A stretch of DNA of 20,273 nucleotides from DASZZZ01 sp036260375. Lineage in GTDB: Bacteria > Actinomycetota > CADDZG01 > WHSQ01. The stretch is from contig DASZZZ010000111.1 in NCBI GenBank assembly GCA_036260375.1, positions 1 to 20,273 on the forward strand. Reading direction: 5' to 3'. Positions 19,766 through 20,273 of this stretch are shown one piece after another. The position numbers and the translations under genes were made by a program. How positions within the stretch are numbered: position 1 is the first letter of the stretch; each line of letters starts with the position of its first letter. A model generated the notes under the pieces. It made no database searches, was not told where the DNA came from, and saw only the letters and a program-made list of their open reading frames with translations.

Positions 19766-19850
19766 TTTGGCAGCTGGGCCGTCTCGGAGCGCCGAGACCC
19801 CTGGCTTTGCGCCCCCGCCTCGCGACGGGTTTGCCTTGTTTCCGGGAGGT
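19766..19850 (-). promoter_or_regulatory. Cyclic-di-GMP-I (GEMM-I) riboswitch
   Basis: Read on the minus strand, the leader contains the GEMM-I signature in order. GGCAAACC is at 19835-19828. Next is a 6-bp hairpin CCCGUC / GGCGGG closed by a GNRA tetraloop GCGA (19829-19814). Then GGCGCAAAGCC (19813-19803), a second helix with GUCUCGG / CCGAGAC (19798-19781), and the 3' segment CCCAGCUGCCAA (19779-19768). The tetraloop and receptor layout match the class that senses c-di-GMP. The ribosome-binding site AAAAGGAGG is joined to the aptamer end, so control of translation is likely. The upstream CCUCCC (19849-19844) can pair with GGAGG (19764-19760), extending the basal helix over the ribosome-binding site. 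Confidence 0.88.
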
Positions 19851-19856
19851 GAATCC

Positions 19857-19874
19857 GCTACGTAGAGCTACGTA
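19857..19874. repeat. Repeated GCTACGTA in the riboswitch promoter region
   Basis: GCTACGTA occurs at 19857-19864 and again at 19867-19874 (10-bp period); TACGTA is itself palindromic. On the minus strand this lies just upstream of the riboswitch, where the -10 region is expected, so the repeats may hold the promoter or a regulator site. Confidence 0.4.
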
Positions 19875-19896
19875 TCGGCAGCGCCGTCTCCCAGCT

Positions 19897-20273
19897 TTAG
19901 GGAATTCCGGACGCCGGCGTGTCGAATTCGAACGGGTCGTCGAGGAAGTCGGCGACGGTCGCCGTGAGGCGCTCGTAGCGACCCCAGAAGAAGTGGTTGC
20001 CGCCCTCGACCACGACGACGCGTGCCCCGGCGCCGCGCGCCCACCGCAGGCAGTCCTCGACCGCGACGAGGTGGTCGTTGTCGCCGCACACCGTCAACAG
20101 CGGCGCCGCGAGCCGCGCCCGTTCAGGCGCCGGGAGCCCCGCGGTGACACCCGGGCGCGCGACGACGGGCGGGGCGATCGCGGCGATCGCCAACAGGCCG
20201 TCGTCGCCGGCCGCGGCCCGTACCGCCACCGCGGCGCCGAACGACCATCCCGCCAGCGCGAGCGGCGCGTCGG
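19897..20273 (-). CDS. Alpha/beta hydrolase, 5' end cut by the window edge
   Basis: The C-terminal 125 residues of a cytoplasmic alpha/beta-fold hydrolase; the reading frame runs off the right edge. The nucleophile elbow is AGWSFGAAVAV near the edge (Ser in GWSFG). The acid is the Asp in VCGDNDHLV, and the catalytic His is in EGGNHFFWGR, followed by a final helix and an acidic tail. The small GGNHFFWG-type end resembles the COG2945 group of predicted hydrolases; the substrate is unknown. A GTG at 20229 could be mistaken for a start, but it lies after the nucleophile elbow, so the true start is outside the window. The stop is TAA, unusual in this GC-rich DNA. The riboswitch-controlled unit begins just downstream on the same strand. 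Confidence 0.88.
   Translation of the reverse strand, partial: DAPLALAGWSFGAAVAVRAAAGDDGLLAIAAIAPPVVARPGVTAGLPAPERARLAAPLLTVCGDNDHLVAVEDCLRWARGAGARVVVVEGGNHFFWGRYERLTATVADFLDDPFEFDTPASGIP

Noticed and set aside
1..20273. CRISPR array or insertion sequence with terminal inverted repeats
   Set aside because: No regularly spaced multi-unit repeats and no transposase were seen. The 31-bp-period repeat has only two units.

Overview
This window is very GC-rich chromosomal DNA. DUF3151, an F420-type LLM oxidoreductase, GTG starts, TAnnnT-like -10 boxes and U-less terminators all suggest an actinomycete (Actinomycetota). I cannot name a genus from the sequence. All assignments come from reading the sequence; no database search was run.

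Layout. 1-636: an anchored, secreted orphan protein with a strong terminator, on the minus strand. 637-4035: a glycolytic operon (pgk, tpiA and an archaeal-type phosphoglycerate mutase) on the plus strand. 4113-6535: a BlaI/MecI-like regulator, SecG and a lipoprotein solute-binding protein. 6597-8307: a tRNA-Leu(GAG) gene whose 3' part is repeated 1624 bp downstream. The two copies bracket a lower-GC island with one orphan membrane-anchored protein, a degenerate second tRNA-Leu and repeated short motifs, but no recombinase. 8557-8802: a small membrane protein. 8827-10891: a secreted S1-type protease followed by a PASTA-domain lipoprotein whose C-terminal half looks like the protease propeptide. 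11298-13997: two secreted proteins, an LVIVD beta-propeller and an endonuclease/exonuclease/phosphatase-fold enzyme. 14001-16796: flavin or heme redox genes and DUF3151. 16844-19754: a minus-strand surface-protein cluster. The right edge holds a truncated alpha/beta hydrolase.

The two most interesting systems are these. (1) The integrase-less 1.6-kb island at tRNA-Leu shows the att-site signature of site-specific integration, yet codes for only one protein, of unknown function. (2) A clear cyclic-di-GMP-I (GEMM-I) riboswitch lies at 19766-19850, directly in front of a secreted protein. That gene is followed on the same strand by a probable fibre-type major subunit, a 15-bp terminator, a minor paralogue and a large FN3/Ig-like adhesin. 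Together they suggest c-di-GMP control of a surface structure. A third, smaller idea is that the PASTA lipoprotein acts in trans as an anchored propeptide-like inhibitor or foldase for the neighbouring protease.
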